Shown one piece after another: positions 1-7,684 of a stretch of 32,170 bases of DNA. Source of the stretch: an uncultured Collinsella sp. (lineage in GTDB: Bacteria > Actinomycetota > Coriobacteriia > Coriobacteriales > Coriobacteriaceae). Location of the stretch: contig CABSNL010000021.1 of assembly GCA_902479095.1 (NCBI GenBank), positions 1 through 32,170 on the forward strand. Reading direction: 5' to 3'. The translations under genes and the position numbers were made by a program. Positions within the stretch are counted from its first letter, which is position 1; every line of letters begins with the position of its first letter. The notes below the pieces were generated by a model, which worked only from the letters and a program-made list of their open reading frames with translations, had not been told where the DNA came from and searched no databases.

Positions 1-47
1 CTACACTTCTAGCTTCGTCGGCAGCGTCAGATGTGTATAAGAGACAG
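1..47 (+). other. Illumina/Nextera adaptor read-through, not genomic
   Basis: Bases 1-6 match the end of the P5 primer (CTACAC). Bases 7-14 (TTCTAGCT) sit where the i5 index belongs and match an index I recall as Nextera S515. Bases 15-47 are the Read-1 transposase adaptor ending in the 19-bp mosaic end AGATGTGTATAAGAGACAG. Genomic sequence begins at 48. Any reading frame that starts inside this block, such as the peptide MYKRQ or MCIRDS, is an artefact. Confidence 0.98.
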
Positions 48-290
48 CTTATTGATACCTATAACGAGTTTACGGGCAAGCATGCTGAGCCCTTTGCCAT
101 GGGCGGCGGCACGTATGCGCGCAATTTTGCCCGCGCCGTGTCGTTTGGCCCCGAGGAGACCGGCCTTGAGCTGCCCGCGTGGGGCGGCCAAATGCACGGT
201 CCCAACGAGTGCGCCAACGAGGAACAGCTCAAGCAGGCGCTCAAGATCTATATTGTTGCGATCCTCCGTTTGAATGAATTAGAGCTTTAA
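48..290 (+). CDS. pepV: M20 dipeptidase PepV-like, C-terminal fragment
   Basis: Only the last 80 codons survive; the 5' end is lost at the adaptor junction. The fragment holds the GGGTYAR segment, an AVSFGPEE segment and MHGPNE, which resemble the C-terminal catalytic domain of PepV/Sapep-type dipeptidases. There the Gly-Gly-x-Tyr-Ala stretch shapes the active site and the late histidine is a zinc ligand. The tail with LKIYIVAILRL matches the usual amphipathic end of the family. Known family members are cytoplasmic zinc enzymes that cleave dipeptides taken up from the medium. The gene ends at TAA 288-290, and a strong hairpin follows 21 bases later. The assignment is from the last fifth of the protein only; another M20A dipeptidase is possible. 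Confidence 0.8.
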   Translation, partial: LIDTYNEFTGKHAEPFAMGGGTYARNFARAVSFGPEETGLELPAWGGQMHGPNECANEEQLKQALKIYIVAILRLNELEL

Positions 291-311
291 GGTCTCGCGG
301 TTTCCCAATCT

Positions 312-388
312 AAGTTGCGGTGGAATAGTTCCTAGAATGGGCCATTTGATGGCCAAGCAGGAACTATTTCACCGCAACTTTGTTTTTA
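312..388 (+). terminator. 22-bp hairpin with nested stem, probable terminator
   Basis: The arms 312-333 and 359-380 are complementary over 22 bp with a single G.U pair (arm core TTGCGGTG..ATAGTTCC). The 25-base loop holds a second stem, GGCCA 340-344 with TGGCC 350-354. The right arm runs into TTTGTTTTTATT. It lies 21 bases after the dipeptidase stop and probably ends that transcript. The arms are unusually long and regular for a plain terminator, so it could also be a dispersed repeat used as one. Confidence 0.7.
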
Positions 389-583
389 TTGGTGTAAAAG
401 GCGGGTCATGCTTGGTGGCGGGTTTGTTATTCGTTTGTAAAGCCGAGCCGCGCTTGCGGTAAGGGTCTATCAAATGCCCGTAAGAAACCGCAGTTGGCGC
501 GGACGCTACCCGGTCGGGGCCGTATCTTTCCAAACAGCAAAGCGGGCGGGGTGCCCGCGAGTCGCATGTATGAAAGGAAGATC
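381..583 (+). promoter_or_regulatory. pstS upstream region with small hairpins
   Basis: No gene is convincing here. Two short hairpins are visible: CCGC 448-451 with GCGG 456-459, and GCGGGC 542-547 with GCCCGC 553-558 around the loop GGGGT, ending 16 bases before the pstS ribosome binding site. The second could affect pstS translation or transcript stability. I could not place a PHO box or a clear promoter. Phosphate control is expected from the gene family but is not shown by this sequence. Confidence 0.35.
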
Positions 584-1522
584 ATGCTCGATCAGGCTTA
601 TTCTCGTCGTCAGTTCCTCGGCCTCGCTGGTGGTCTTGCCAGCATCGTCGGTCTCGGTCTCGTTGGTTGCGGCGGCTCCGGCGCATCCGACGCCGCCGAC
701 AAGGGTAGCGCCGCTGCTGCCGAGTCCGTCTCCGGCGAGGTGACCTACGACGGCGCCTCCTCGTTCCAGGCTCTCGTCGAGGCCGCTGCCGAGAAGTTCA
801 TGGATGCCAACCCGGACGTCTCCGTCTCCGGCTCGGGTAACGGTTCGGGCAAGGGCCTGACCGCTGTTGCCGCCGGCACCGTCACCATCGGCAACTCCGA
901 CGTCTTCGCCGAGACCAAGCTCGAGGCCGACCAGGTCAAGAACCTCGTCGACCACGAGGTTGCCGTCGTGGGCATGGGTCCCGTCGTCTCCAAGAACGTG
1001 ACGGTCGACGACCTGTCCCTCGAGCAGCTCAAGGGCATCTTCTCTGGCCAGATCACCAACTGGAAGGAGGTCGGCGGCGACGACGCCACCATCGTCGTCC
1101 TCAACCGCAAGGCCGGCTCCGGCACCCGCGCCACCTTCGAGGCCGCCGTCTTTGGCGACGAGGCCGTCGACTTTAAGGGCGACGCCGAGCTCGACAAGTC
1201 CGGCGACGTCCAGACTCAGATGGGCAGCACCGATAACGCCATCTCCTACCTCGACTTCTCGCACTTCGATGACTCCAAGTTCAACGCCATCAAGGTCGAG
1301 GGCGTCGAGCCCAAGAGCGCAAACGTCACCGACGACTCCTTCAAGATCTGGGCTACCGAGCACATGTACTGCTCCAAGGACGCCGACGAGGCCACCACGG
1401 CCTTCCTGGAGTTCATGCTTTCCGACGACGTCCAGGGCAAGCTCGTCGAGGAGCAGGGCTTTATCCCCGTCTCTGCCATGAAGGTCGTCAAGGACGCCAG
1501 CGGCAAGGTCTCTGCTAAATAG
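584..1522 (+). CDS. pstS: Phosphate ABC transporter substrate-binding lipoprotein PstS
   Basis: This 312-residue protein is the extracytoplasmic phosphate receptor of the PstSCAB importer. It starts at ATG 584 behind GAAAGGAAG; an in-frame ATG at 566 lacks such a site. Residues 7-13 are SRRQFLG, a twin-arginine-like signal, followed by a hydrophobic stretch and the lipobox LVGC with Cys29, so the mature protein is probably a membrane-anchored lipoprotein, possibly Tat-exported. The phosphate-binding loops are visible: SGSGNGSGKGL followed by TIGNSDVF, and later RKAGSGTRATF, whose Ser/Gly/Arg residues contact phosphate in the family. It is the first gene of pstSCAB, 25 bases before pstC. Codon use is very GC-biased, as expected for a highly expressed gene. 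Confidence 0.95.
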   Translation: MLDQAYSRRQFLGLAGGLASIVGLGLVGCGGSGASDAADKGSAAAAESVSGEVTYDGASSFQALVEAAAEKFMDANPDVSVSGSGNGSGKGLTAVAAGTVTIGNSDVFAETKLEADQVKNLVDHEVAVVGMGPVVSKNVTVDDLSLEQLKGIFSGQITNWKEVGGDDATIVVLNRKAGSGTRATFEAAVFGDEAVDFKGDAELDKSGDVQTQMGSTDNAISYLDFSHFDDSKFNAIKVEGVEPKSANVTDDSFKIWATEHMYCSKDADEATTAFLEFMLSDDVQGKLVEEQGFIPVSAMKVVKDASGKVSAK

Positions 1523-1547
1523 GTAATCGCCCCCGGAAAGGTTTGCA

Positions 1548-2456
1548 ATGGCAAAACAGCTGCCAAAGCGCGACCTTGAGAACGTGGGTCTAGGCGTCAC
1601 GGGCGCGTGCGTTGCGCTCGTGACGCTTGTCGTTGCCGCGCTCATCTTTATGGTCGCCCAAAAGGGCCTCTCGGCTTTTTTCAAGGACGGCGTCTCGGTC
1701 GTCGAGTTCTTTACCGGCACCAAGTGGGACCTGGCCAACACGGCCGAAAACGGCCTGCCTTATACCGGCGCCCTGCCCCTGATTGTCACCTCGTTTGCGG
1801 TCATGGTGCTCTCCACGCTTATCGCGCTGCCCATCGCCATCGGCTCTGCCATCTTTGCGGTCGAGATCCAGCCTAAGTTTGGTTCCAAGATCTTTCAGCC
1901 GCTTATTGAGCTTTTGACCGGCATTCCCTCGGTCGTCTTTGGCTTGATCGGCTTTCACGTGGTTGTCGGCCTTATGAAGAGCGTTTTCCACGTGAGTACG
2001 GGTCTGGGCATCTTGCCCGGTGCCATCGTGCTGGCCGTCATGATCCTGCCGACGATGACCACGCTTTCGGTCGATGGCCTGCGTGCCGTGCCCGACAGCT
2101 ACCGTCAGGGCTCGCTCGCGCTGGGCTACACCCGCTGGCAGACCATCTGGCACGTGGTGCTCAAGTCTGCCATGCCGTCGCTCATGACCGCGGTCATCCT
2201 TGGCATGACCCGCGCCTTTGGCGAGACGCTCGCCGTGCGCATGGTTATCGGCGGTATCGAGGCCATGCCGACGTCGCTGCTGTCGCCGGCGTCCACCATC
2301 ACCACCACGCTCACCACGTCCATGGCGGTCTATGCCGAGGGCTCGGCCCAGGACGATGTCCTGTGGGCGCTCGGCCTGCTGCTGATGGGCATGAGCCTCA
2401 TCTTCATCCTGATCATCCACCTCATTGGCCGCAAGGGGGCGAAGGCTCGTGGCTAG
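1548..2456 (+). CDS. pstC: Phosphate ABC transporter permease PstC
   Basis: This 302-residue integral membrane protein is one of the two permeases forming the phosphate channel with PstA. ATG 1548 follows GGAAAGG at a normal distance. Several hydrophobic helices are evident, the first near residues 15-40. The EAA-type loop that docks on the ATPase is seen as DSYRQGSLALGYTRWQTIWHVVL, followed by the RAFGETLAV segment typical of PstC/PstA permeases. The C-terminal helix ends in a basic tail. The stop (2454-2456) overlaps the pstA start, indicating translational coupling. Confidence 0.94.
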   Translation: MAKQLPKRDLENVGLGVTGACVALVTLVVAALIFMVAQKGLSAFFKDGVSVVEFFTGTKWDLANTAENGLPYTGALPLIVTSFAVMVLSTLIALPIAIGSAIFAVEIQPKFGSKIFQPLIELLTGIPSVVFGLIGFHVVVGLMKSVFHVSTGLGILPGAIVLAVMILPTMTTLSVDGLRAVPDSYRQGSLALGYTRWQTIWHVVLKSAMPSLMTAVILGMTRAFGETLAVRMVIGGIEAMPTSLLSPASTITTTLTTSMAVYAEGSAQDDVLWALGLLLMGMSLIFILIIHLIGRKGAKARG

Positions 2457-3375
2457 CACGCACATCCATATCGACGAGGCGAGACTCGAGCGCGTCCAAA
2501 AACAGGACCGCATCGCTACGGGCGTGTTGACGGCAATCGTCGCCATCGTCATGCTCATCGTCATCTCCATGGTGGCCTATATCCTGTTCGAGGGCATCTC
2601 GACGCTGTTCCAGCCGGGCTTTCTCACGGAGCCGTCGCGCGCCAACGGAACGCAGGGCGGCGTGCTCTACCAGCTGTTCGACTCGTTCTACCTGCTGCTG
2701 ATCACCCTGATCATCTCGGTGCCCATCAGCTTGGGCGGAGCGGTCTTTTTGGTTGAGTACGCGCCGGACGGACCCATCCGCGACATCGCCTCCACCGCCA
2801 TCGAGACGTTGTCCTCGCTGCCTTCCATCGTCGTCGGCATGTTCGGTTTTCTGGTGTTCTCGGTGCAGCTGGGCTGGAAGTACTCCATCATCTCCGGCAC
2901 CGTCGCGCTCACCATGTTCAACATCCCCATCCTGGTGCGCGTGATCCAGCAGGCGCTCGAGGACGTGCCGCAGGCCCAGCACGATGCGTGCCTGGCCATG
3001 GGCCTCACTCGCTGGGAGGCCACGCTGCACATCCTGATCCCCGAGGCCATGCCTGCCATCGTGACGGGCATCGTGCTTTCGGCCGGCCGCGTGTTTGGCG
3101 AGGCCGCAGCACTGCTCTTTACCTCGGGCATGAGCTCGCCGGTTCGCCTGAACTTCTTGAGCTTTAACCTGTCGAGCCCTACCTGCGCCTGGAACGTGTT
3201 CCGCCCCGGCGAGTCGCTCGCCGTGCATATCTACAAGATCTATGGCGAGGGCAGCCCCGAGGCCCAGCAGATCGTCTGGGGCACCGCTGCACTGCTGATG
3301 ATTTGCGTGCTGCTGTTTAACGTAATCGCCCGTATCGTGGGCAAGCAACTGGCGAGGAAGATGACGGCCGAATGA
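2449..3375 (+). CDS. pstA: Phosphate ABC transporter permease PstA
   Basis: This is the second permease of the importer, 308 residues from the GTG at 2449. The GTG overlaps the end of pstC by 8 bases and has a purine-rich GGGGGCGAAGG just upstream. A TTG at 2425 would also be in frame but lies deeper inside pstC and is less likely. A basic N-terminus is followed by the first membrane helix near residues 25-45. The EAA-type coupling loop is AQHDACLAMGLTRWEATLHI, followed by the GRVFGEAAALLF segment. The final helix ends in a lysine/arginine-rich tail. The stop overlaps the pstB start in an ATGA arrangement. Confidence 0.94.
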   Translation: MASTHIHIDEARLERVQKQDRIATGVLTAIVAIVMLIVISMVAYILFEGISTLFQPGFLTEPSRANGTQGGVLYQLFDSFYLLLITLIISVPISLGGAVFLVEYAPDGPIRDIASTAIETLSSLPSIVVGMFGFLVFSVQLGWKYSIISGTVALTMFNIPILVRVIQQALEDVPQAQHDACLAMGLTRWEATLHILIPEAMPAIVTGIVLSAGRVFGEAAALLFTSGMSSPVRLNFLSFNLSSPTCAWNVFRPGESLAVHIYKIYGEGSPEAQQIVWGTAALLMICVLLFNVIARIVGKQLARKMTAE

Positions 3376-4244
3376 GCGAGATGAATGTAACGCCCGCAAC
3401 CGAAGCGGCATCGTCCGACACCCAGGACTTCCTGTCGAGCGTGGGGGAGAGCGAGAAGCGCGTGCGCGTGAGCGGCAAGGCCGTGAGCGACGAGGTCGTG
3501 CTCTCCACCAAGGACGTCAACGTGTACTATGGCGACCACCATGCACTGCATGATACGTCGCTCGACTTCCACAAGGGCGAGATCACGGCGCTCATTGGGC
3601 CTTCGGGCTGCGGTAAGTCGACCTTCTTGCGTAGCCTCAACCTCATGAATCGCGAGATTCGCGGCTGCCGCGTGGAGGGCGAGATCAACTATCGCGGGCG
3701 CAACGTGAACACCAGGACCGAAAACACCTACGAGCTGCGCCGTTCCATTGGCATGGTGTTCCAGCAGCCCAACCCGTTCCGCAAGTCCATTCGCGACAAC
3801 ATCACGTTTGCGCCTAAGCGCCACGGCATCACCGACCGCGACGAACTCGACCGCATGGTCGAGGAAAGCCTGCGCGGCGCGGCGCTTTGGGACGAGGTCA
3901 AGGACAAGCTCGACAAGAGCGCCTACGCGCTTTCGGGCGGCCAGCAGCAGCGTCTGTGCATTGCGCGCACGCTGGCGCTCAACCCCAACGTGATCCTGTT
4001 TGACGAGCCCTGCTCTGCGCTCGACCCCATCTCGACGTTGGCGATCGAGGACCTCATGTCGTCGATCGTTGCCGACCGCGCCATCGTTATCGTGACGCAC
4101 AACATGGAGCAGGCGTCGCGCGTGTCCAACCGCACGGCGTTCTTCTACATGGGTGATATGGTCGAGTACGACGAGACTGACGAGATTTTCCAACGGCCCA
4201 AGGATAAGCGGCTGAATGATTACCTCACCGGCATGTTCTCCTAG
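3372..4244 (+). CDS. pstB: Phosphate ABC transporter ATPase PstB
   Basis: This is the cytoplasmic ATPase that powers PstCA, 290 residues. Walker A is GPSGCGKST at 76-84, the Q-loop region is MVFQQPNPF near 128-136, the ABC signature LSGGQQQR is at 187-194, Walker B VILFDEP at 207-213 and the switch His is at 243 in VTHNM. The segment CSALDPI after Walker B is typical of PstB. The N-terminus carries about 40 extra residues (Ser/Glu rich, low complexity) compared with the usual 250-260-residue PstB. A start inside that extension is possible, but the ATGA overlap with pstA favours 3372. The operon ends here: the usual following gene phoU is absent and a terminator follows within 60 bases. Confidence 0.96.
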   Translation: MSEMNVTPATEAASSDTQDFLSSVGESEKRVRVSGKAVSDEVVLSTKDVNVYYGDHHALHDTSLDFHKGEITALIGPSGCGKSTFLRSLNLMNREIRGCRVEGEINYRGRNVNTRTENTYELRRSIGMVFQQPNPFRKSIRDNITFAPKRHGITDRDELDRMVEESLRGAALWDEVKDKLDKSAYALSGGQQQRLCIARTLALNPNVILFDEPCSALDPISTLAIEDLMSSIVADRAIVIVTHNMEQASRVSNRTAFFYMGDMVEYDETDEIFQRPKDKRLNDYLTGMFS

Positions 4245-4300
4245 TCCGGGACATGCTTGAGGCCCGCGGCGGCCACGGTTGTCACGGGACTGATTGGAGA

Positions 4301-4338
4301 GGCGGGTCATCTCTTTTGGGAGATGGCCCGCCTTTTTG
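4301..4338 (+). terminator. Rho-independent terminator after pstB
   Basis: GGCGGGTCATCTC at 4301-4313 pairs with 4320-4332 over 13 bp with one T.G pair, around a 6-base loop, and runs directly into TTTTT 4333-4337. It lies 57 bases after the pstB stop and closes the pst operon. Confidence 0.93.
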
Positions 4339-4350
4339 CTCTGCGACCGA

Positions 4351-4390
4351 AACGACCGCCATAAAGGGGACAGGCTCCTTCGTGGTGGTT
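4351..4390. repeat. REP-like palindrome, copy A (divergent)
   Basis: This is a degraded copy of the CCACCACAAAGG palindrome found three more times in the window (17082, 29832, 30791). It reads ACCGCCATAAAGGGGACAGG followed by CTCCTTCGTGGTGGTT. The central GGGGACAGGC and the outer CCACC/GGTGG arms are kept. It lies between the pst terminator and the ABC-F gene, directly upstream of the likely ABC-F promoter zone. Confidence 0.75.
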
Positions 4391-4449
4391 TGGGGTGGGG
4401 CTCGCTGCTATCATGGACAACGTTGAATTTCTACGAAGGAGCAGGGCAT

Positions 4450-6309
4450 ATGGCGATTCTTTTGGGATGCGATTCCGTCAGCCTAGAGTTTCCCACCAAG
4501 CATATTTTCGATAGCGTGACGCTCGGCGTGGGCGAGGGCGACCGCATTGGTATTGTCGGCAAAAACGGCGACGGCAAGTCGACGCTGCTGAGCGTGCTCG
4601 CCGGCACGCTGGAGCCCGATGACGGGCGCGTGACGCACCGTCGCGGCACCACGATCGGTCTGCTCGGCCAAAAGGACAACCTGGTCGATACCGACACCGT
4701 GCATCATGCCGTCGTGGGCGACACGCCCGAGTATGAGTGGGCGTCGAGTCCGCGTACGCGCCAGATTCTGGCTGGCCTTATTAGCGATGTGCCCTGGGAG
4801 GGCATGGTGGGCGAGCTTTCGGGCGGCCAGCGCCGTCGCGTGGACCTCGCGCGCCTGCTGATCGGCGACTACGACGTGCTCATGCTCGACGAGCCCACCA
4901 ACCACCTGGACATGCGCACCATCAACTGGCTTGCGCGTCACTTAAAGGCCCGCTGGCAGCGCGGTCAGGGCGCCATGCTCGTGGTCACGCACGACCGCTG
5001 GTTCTTGGACGAGGTCTGCACCAGTATGTGGGAGGTCCACGACGGCCAGGTCGATCCCTTCGAGGGCGGTTACTCCGCATATATCCTGCAGCGCGTGGAG
5101 CGCGACCGCATGGCCGCCGTCACCGAGGAGCGTCGTCGCAACATGGCGCGCAAGGAGCTCGCGTGGCTGAGCCGCGGTGCCCAGGCGCGCTCCACCAAGC
5201 CCAAGTTTCGCGTGGATGCCGCCCGCGAGCTCATCGCCGACGTGCCTCCCGTGCGTGACGAGCTGGAGCTCAAGCGCCTAGCCGTGAGCCGCCTGGGCAA
5301 GCAGGTTATCGATGTGGTCGACGTGGACGCTGGCTATGCGGATACCGATGGCGCGCCCAAGCAGGTGCTCTCCGATGTGACCTGGCTCATTGGTGCGGGC
5401 GACCGCTATGGTCTTTTGGGTGAGAATGGCGCTGGCAAGTCGACGCTGCTCGATGTGATCCAGGGTAAAATTGCGCCCACGCGCGGCCGCGTGAAGATTG
5501 GCCAGACGGTACGCTTTGGCGTGCTGTCGCAGCAGCTCGAGGAGCTCGAGCCCTACATGGGCGACACGATCCGCGAGGTGCTCAGCAACTATAAGAAGTA
5601 CTACGTCATCGACGGCAAGGAGACTTCGCCCGAGAAGCTCTGCGAGCGTCTGGGCTTTACGACGCAGCAGCTCTGGAGCCGCATCGGCGATCTTTCGGGC
5701 GGTCAGCGCCGTCGCCTGTCGCTGTTGCTGACGATCCTGGACGAACCCAACGTGCTCATCCTGGACGAGCCCGGCAACGACCTGGATACCGACATGCTCG
5801 CGATTGTCGAGGACCTGCTCGACGGCTGGCCCGGCACGTTGATCCTGGTGACGCACGACCGCTTTTTGATGGAGCGCGTGACCGACCAGCAGTGGGCGCT
5901 GCTCGACGGCCACCTGACGCATATGCCCGGTGGCGTGGACCAGTACCTTCGCCTGTGCAACGCTACCGCCGAGGGCGAGCCCGTGGGCGCGCCGAGCGCC
6001 AAGACCGGCACGTTTGACACCGGTGCCGCGGCAGCTGCGGCCGAAAAGCCCAAGTCGAGCGGTCAGCCCAACGGCCTGTCCAATGCCGAGCGTCAGAAGC
6101 TCCGCCGCGAGGTGAGCTCGCTCGAGCGCAAGATGGAGACGCAGCGCGCCCGCGTTGAGGAGGCCGAGGCCGCGATGGCCCAGGTCGACCCCACCAACTA
6201 CACGGCGCTGGGCGAGCAGCAGGCAAAGATCGACGAGGCTCACGCCGCCATGGACGAGTTGGAGATGGCGTGGCTCGAGGCGAGCGAAAAGCTCGAGGGC
6301 GAGGAGTAG
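4450..6309 (+). CDS. uup: ABC-F family ATPase, Uup-like
   Basis: This soluble protein of 619 residues has two ATPase domains and no membrane segments, the ABC-F plan of ribosome-associated translation factors. The start is ATG 4450, eight bases after AAGGAG. Domain 1 has Walker A GKNGDGKST at 37-45, signature LSGGQRRR at 123-130 and DEPTNHLD at 147-154. A charged linker lies at about 215-270. Domain 2 has GENGAGKST at 324-332, LSGGQRRR at 415-422 and an altered DEPGNDLD at 439-446, where Gly-Asn-Asp replaces the usual Thr-Asn-His. After an Ala-rich hinge, about 545-619 is a charged coiled coil with LRREVSSLERKME, the feature that suggests Uup rather than EttA. A role in ribosome function or DNA structure handling is inferred from the family. 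Antibiotic resistance is possible for ABC-F proteins but nothing here points to it. Confidence 0.88.
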   Translation: MAILLGCDSVSLEFPTKHIFDSVTLGVGEGDRIGIVGKNGDGKSTLLSVLAGTLEPDDGRVTHRRGTTIGLLGQKDNLVDTDTVHHAVVGDTPEYEWASSPRTRQILAGLISDVPWEGMVGELSGGQRRRVDLARLLIGDYDVLMLDEPTNHLDMRTINWLARHLKARWQRGQGAMLVVTHDRWFLDEVCTSMWEVHDGQVDPFEGGYSAYILQRVERDRMAAVTEERRRNMARKELAWLSRGAQARSTKPKFRVDAARELIADVPPVRDELELKRLAVSRLGKQVIDVVDVDAGYADTDGAPKQVLSDVTWLIGAGDRYGLLGENGAGKSTLLDVIQGKIAPTRGRVKIGQTVRFGVLSQQLEELEPYMGDTIREVLSNYKKYYVIDGKETSPEKLCERLGFTTQQLWSRIGDLSGGQRRRLSLLLTILDEPNVLILDEPGNDLDTDMLAIVEDLLDGWPGTLILVTHDRFLMERVTDQQWALLDGHLTHMPGGVDQYLRLCNATAEGEPVGAPSAKTGTFDTGAAAAAAEKPKSSGQPNGLSNAERQKLRREVSSLERKMETQRARVEEAEAAMAQVDPTNYTALGEQQAKIDEAHAAMDELEMAWLEASEKLEGEE

Positions 6310-6315
6310 GCGAGG

Positions 6316-7086
6316 ATGATCAAAGCCGCGTTTTTCGATATCGACGGCACGCTACTGAGCTTTAAGACCCACCGGATTCCGGCGTCGGCGCAGCAGGTGC
6401 TCGACAGCTTTCACGAGCAGGGGATCGCGTGCGTGATCGCCACGGGCCGTCCGACCTACCAGATGCCCGATTGGCTGTTCGACCTGGGCTGGGATGCGTA
6501 CATTACGCTCTCGGGCCAGCACTGCTTTGATGCCGAGGGGGTTTACCGCAGCTGCCCGATCGATCCGGACGACGTCGCGGTGATTGTGGACCAGGTGGCG
6601 CAGGGGCGCTACGACTCGCTGTGCATGCAGGGCGAGAACTCGTTTGTGAACCGCCTGTCCGAGCGCGTGGTGACGGCTGGCAGCAACGCGGGAATCGTCT
6701 ACCACGAGGAACCGTTTGAGCACGCCTTTGACGCACCGGTCTACCAGTTCTGCGCCTTTGTGGACCCGGCCGACGAACATATCGTGACCGACGCCGTGTC
6801 GCATTCGCTCACCACGCGCTGGTGCGACCTGTTCTGCGACATTATTCCCGCTAACGGCGGCAAGGACCTGGGCGTGGCGGCGACGCTCGAGCGGCTTGGT
6901 ATCGACGCGAGCGAGGCGATTGCCTTTGGTGACGGCGAGAACGACCTGTCGATGTTTGCCGCCGTGGGCACAAGCGTGGCCATGGGTAATGCGCAGGATA
7001 CCGTGAAGGACGCAGCGACCTACGTGACGACTGCCGTGGACGACGACGGGATCTACAACGCCGCGAAGCACTTTGGACTGTTATAA
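6316..7086 (+). CDS. Cof-type HAD-IIB phosphatase
   Basis: This 256-residue hydrolase of the haloacid dehalogenase superfamily has motif I DIDGT with nucleophile Asp8 and Asp10, motif II in IATGRP at 41-46, the conserved Lys183 in GGKDLG and motif IV GDGEND at 205-210. The long insert between motifs II and III (about 85-180) is the C2 cap that defines the Cof/YbiV-like group. These enzymes dephosphorylate sugar phosphates, FMN or similar small molecules in the cytoplasm; the substrate cannot be told from sequence. It starts only 6 bases after the ABC-F stop and is probably co-transcribed with it. A GTCCCC-type hairpin follows the stop. Confidence 0.9.
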   Translation: MIKAAFFDIDGTLLSFKTHRIPASAQQVLDSFHEQGIACVIATGRPTYQMPDWLFDLGWDAYITLSGQHCFDAEGVYRSCPIDPDDVAVIVDQVAQGRYDSLCMQGENSFVNRLSERVVTAGSNAGIVYHEEPFEHAFDAPVYQFCAFVDPADEHIVTDAVSHSLTTRWCDLFCDIIPANGGKDLGVAATLERLGIDASEAIAFGDGENDLSMFAAVGTSVAMGNAQDTVKDAATYVTTAVDDDGIYNAAKHFGLL

Positions 7087-7093
7087 CTGCGGC

Positions 7094-7160
7094 TCGGCAC
7101 TTAGGGATGCTCCTTTTCTGCCGGCAGCTGGGGGACACTCCTTGCGGGGCGTCCCCATTT
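7094..7160 (+). repeat. GGGACG/GTCCCC repeat acting as terminator, copy 1
   Basis: After the HAD gene there is CGGCACTTAGGGATGCTCC and TGCCGGCA, then GGGGAC 7131-7136 pairing with GTCCCC 7151-7156, followed by ATTTTGTTTT. The same words recur in the 27863-28000 cluster. The second hairpin with its T-rich tail probably ends the ABC-F/HAD transcript. Confidence 0.65.
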
Positions 7161-7187
7161 TGTTTTCGTCCCGCACGTTTTGTGAAA

Positions 7188-7273
7188 CACGGCTAACTTT
7201 TAGACAAAGTAGTAAGACATGGGCAACTTTTGCGGTAAAGTTAGCCGTGGAAAGTATCCAAAGGCTAACTAGC
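7188..7273. promoter_or_regulatory. Operator cluster upstream of the DtxR-family gene
   Basis: A perfect 13-bp inverted repeat is present: CACGGCTAACTTT at 7188-7200 and AAAGTTAGCCGTG at 7237-7249, 36 bp apart. Between the arms lies CATGGGCAACTTTTG (7218-7232), whose GGGCAACTTT resembles the arm word GGCTAACTTT. A further GGCTAACT occurs at 7263-7270. Such repeated half-sites suggest autoregulation by the gene product. The 7218-7232 word recurs almost unchanged before the putative manganese transporter at 13664. Confidence 0.6.
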
Positions 7274-7294
7274 AATCATCGCGAAAGGCGGCCC

Positions 7295-7684
7295 ATGGCC
7301 CTACGTGAATCCGGAGAAGACTATCTCGAATCGATCTACGTTCTGTCGGAACGTCAGGGCATCGTGCGCTCGATCGACGTTGCGGAGCACCTCGGCGTAA
7401 CCAAGGCGAGCGTTTCCAAGGCCATGGCGACGCTGGAAAGCAACGGCTATGTCGAAATGGGCAAAAGAGATGTTCATCTGACAGAGCGCGGTCTGGAGGT
7501 CGCGCGCCAAATGTGGGAGCGCCACTGCTTTTTCGTGGGGCTGCTAGAGGATGCGGGTGTTTCGACTGAGGTCGCGTCGCAAGAGGGCTGCCACATGGAG
7601 CATTGCCTGAGCGAGGAGAGCTTTGAGAAGCTACGGGCGATGTTGGGCCGGGAAGATGTAGCGGGTCCAACAACAGAAGCCTAA
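7295..7684 (+). CDS. DtxR/MntR-family metal-dependent regulator
   Basis: This 129-residue regulator has an N-terminal winged helix-turn-helix (about 25-58, with AEHLGVTKASVSKAMATLE as recognition region) and a dimerisation/metal domain, but no SH3-like third domain, so it is MntR-sized. ATG 7295 follows GAAAGG. By alignment from memory, metal ligands include Asp9, Glu12, His77, Cys99, Glu102 and His103. Asp9 corresponds to MntR Asp8 (Met in DtxR), while Cys99 corresponds to DtxR Cys102 (Glu99 in MntR). The selectivity residues are therefore mixed and manganese versus iron cannot be decided. The role inferred is metal-responsive control of its own gene and perhaps of the transporter at 13766 and the nitroreductase at 16378. 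No metal uptake gene is adjacent. Confidence 0.88.
   Translation: MALRESGEDYLESIYVLSERQGIVRSIDVAEHLGVTKASVSKAMATLESNGYVEMGKRDVHLTERGLEVARQMWERHCFFVGLLEDAGVSTEVASQEGCHMEHCLSEESFEKLRAMLGREDVAGPTTEA

Noticed and set aside
33..47. N-terminal residues MYKRQ of an apparent complete small protein at the left end
   Set aside because: They are translated from the Nextera adaptor; the true gene is cut at 48.
506..1741. Long open minus-strand frame opposite pstS
   Set aside because: It is a shadow of GC-biased codons in pstS; the product is low-complexity (Asp/Gly/Val) with no ribosome binding site.
4450..6309. Antibiotic-resistance ABC-F (Lsa/Vga/Msr type)
   Set aside because: The Uup-like C-terminal coiled coil and the housekeeping neighbour make a general ABC-F role more likely; no leader peptide or attenuator typical of resistance genes was seen.
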